Below are positions 5,099 to 5,425 of a DNA stretch of 5,425 nt, one piece after another. The position numbers and the translations under genes are program-made. The stretch covers positions 1-5,425 of the forward strand of contig CAYRWY010000406.1 in NCBI GenBank assembly GCA_964427955.1, read 5' to 3'. The stretch comes from JACRBK01 sp964427955. GTDB lineage: Bacteria; Chloroflexota; Anaerolineae; Aggregatilineales; Aggregatilineaceae. Each line of letters opens with the position of its first letter. Position 1 is the stretch's first letter. The notes below the pieces were generated by a model. That model searched no databases. It was given only the letters and a program-made list of their open reading frames with translations, and had not been told where the DNA came from.

Positions 5099-5425
5099 AT
5101 GCCATACCTCAATTTGACCAGGGCGAGCCTGGCAGTGATGGCGATTATTCTGTTGGTGGGGATCGGGATTATGCTGCCAGGGGGCGACCATTCCATCGCC
5201 CAGGGGAACGACACGCCGACCTGGATTCCCGAAGGAAGCCGCAATACGGACTGGACGCCCATCACCCAGGAGATCAACGGTATCCCGGTCGTCTACGTGC
5301 CCGCCGGGTGTTTCACGATGGGCAGCGGGATATACAACAACCAGTTCCACGAAGTCTGCCTGGATGCCTTCTGGATTGGACAGACGGAAGTGACCAACGC
5401 CCAATACCGCCAGTGCGTCGAGGCG
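5099..5425 (+). CDS. FGE-sulfatase (SUMF1-type) domain protein, 3' end outside window
   Basis: The first 109 codons are visible and the frame stays open to the window edge. The ATG follows a purine-rich AAGGGGGAGAG with a 5-nt spacer. Residues 9-27 form a hydrophobic helix with few preceding charges, followed by SIA|Q (residues 32-35), a plausible signal peptidase I site; otherwise it is a membrane anchor. After a Ser/Thr/Pro/Trp-rich linker, VVYVPAGCFTMGS (64-76) and EVCLDAFWIGQTEVTNAQY (85-103) are the characteristic N-terminal motifs of the formylglycine-generating-enzyme/SUMF1 fold. That fold includes sulfatase-maturing enzymes, EgtB/PvdO-like oxidases and many non-catalytic extracellular domains. 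Catalytic residues lie in the missing C-terminal part, so activity cannot be judged. The segment between MGS and the HEVCLDAF block is short compared with the members I recall. Export suggests a cell-surface or secreted role. Confidence 0.88.
   Translation, partial: MPYLNLTRASLAVMAIILLVGIGIMLPGGDHSIAQGNDTPTWIPEGSRNTDWTPITQEINGIPVVYVPAGCFTMGSGIYNNQFHEVCLDAFWIGQTEVTNAQYRQCVEA

Overview
The window is GC-rich bacterial DNA. It most resembles a Chloroflexota genome (Anaerolineae-like). The clues are long palindromic CTCACCCC...GGGGTGAG / CCCCTCTCC...GGAGAGGGG intergenic repeats, which I associate with that phylum, a FGE-sulfatase (SUMF1-type) exported protein, and a small VanZ-like membrane protein. 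This assignment is inference from recognition, not from a search.

Layout. Four genes lie on the minus strand, read from about 4441 down to 272: a class I SAM-dependent methyltransferase (3620-4441), an RbsD/FucU-type sugar mutarotase or pyranase (3176-3595), an L-fucose-isomerase-like protein (1455-3125) and a PfkB-family sugar kinase (272-1207). Two genes lie on the plus strand, divergent from the methyltransferase: a VanZ-like membrane protein (4561-4986) and the first 109 codons of a membrane-anchored or secreted FGE-sulfatase-domain protein (5099 to the window edge). Intergenic DNA at 1-271 and 1208-1454 holds two related nested-palindrome repeats that bracket the kinase gene, a short 9-bp tandem repeat, and a near-consensus sigma-70-type promoter that should drive the kinase on its own.

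How the genes fit together. Mutarotase, aldose-ketose isomerase and kinase form the classical start of a catabolic route for fucose-like or pentose-like sugars: anomer conversion, aldose to ketose, then ketose phosphorylation. Two points differ from the textbook fucose operon. The kinase is PfkB-type rather than the FGGY-type FucK, and no aldolase or transporter is in view. The isomerase is a distant FucI relative that keeps the three expected metal ligands. Its substrate cannot be read from the sequence. The methyltransferase gene ends 24 bp before the mutarotase gene, so it may be co-transcribed, although its link to sugar metabolism is unclear.

No RNA gene, CRISPR array, transposase or phage gene was seen. 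The main points for a second look are the repeat architecture, the way repeat-end sequence supplies the isomerase stop codon, and the separate promoter of the kinase.
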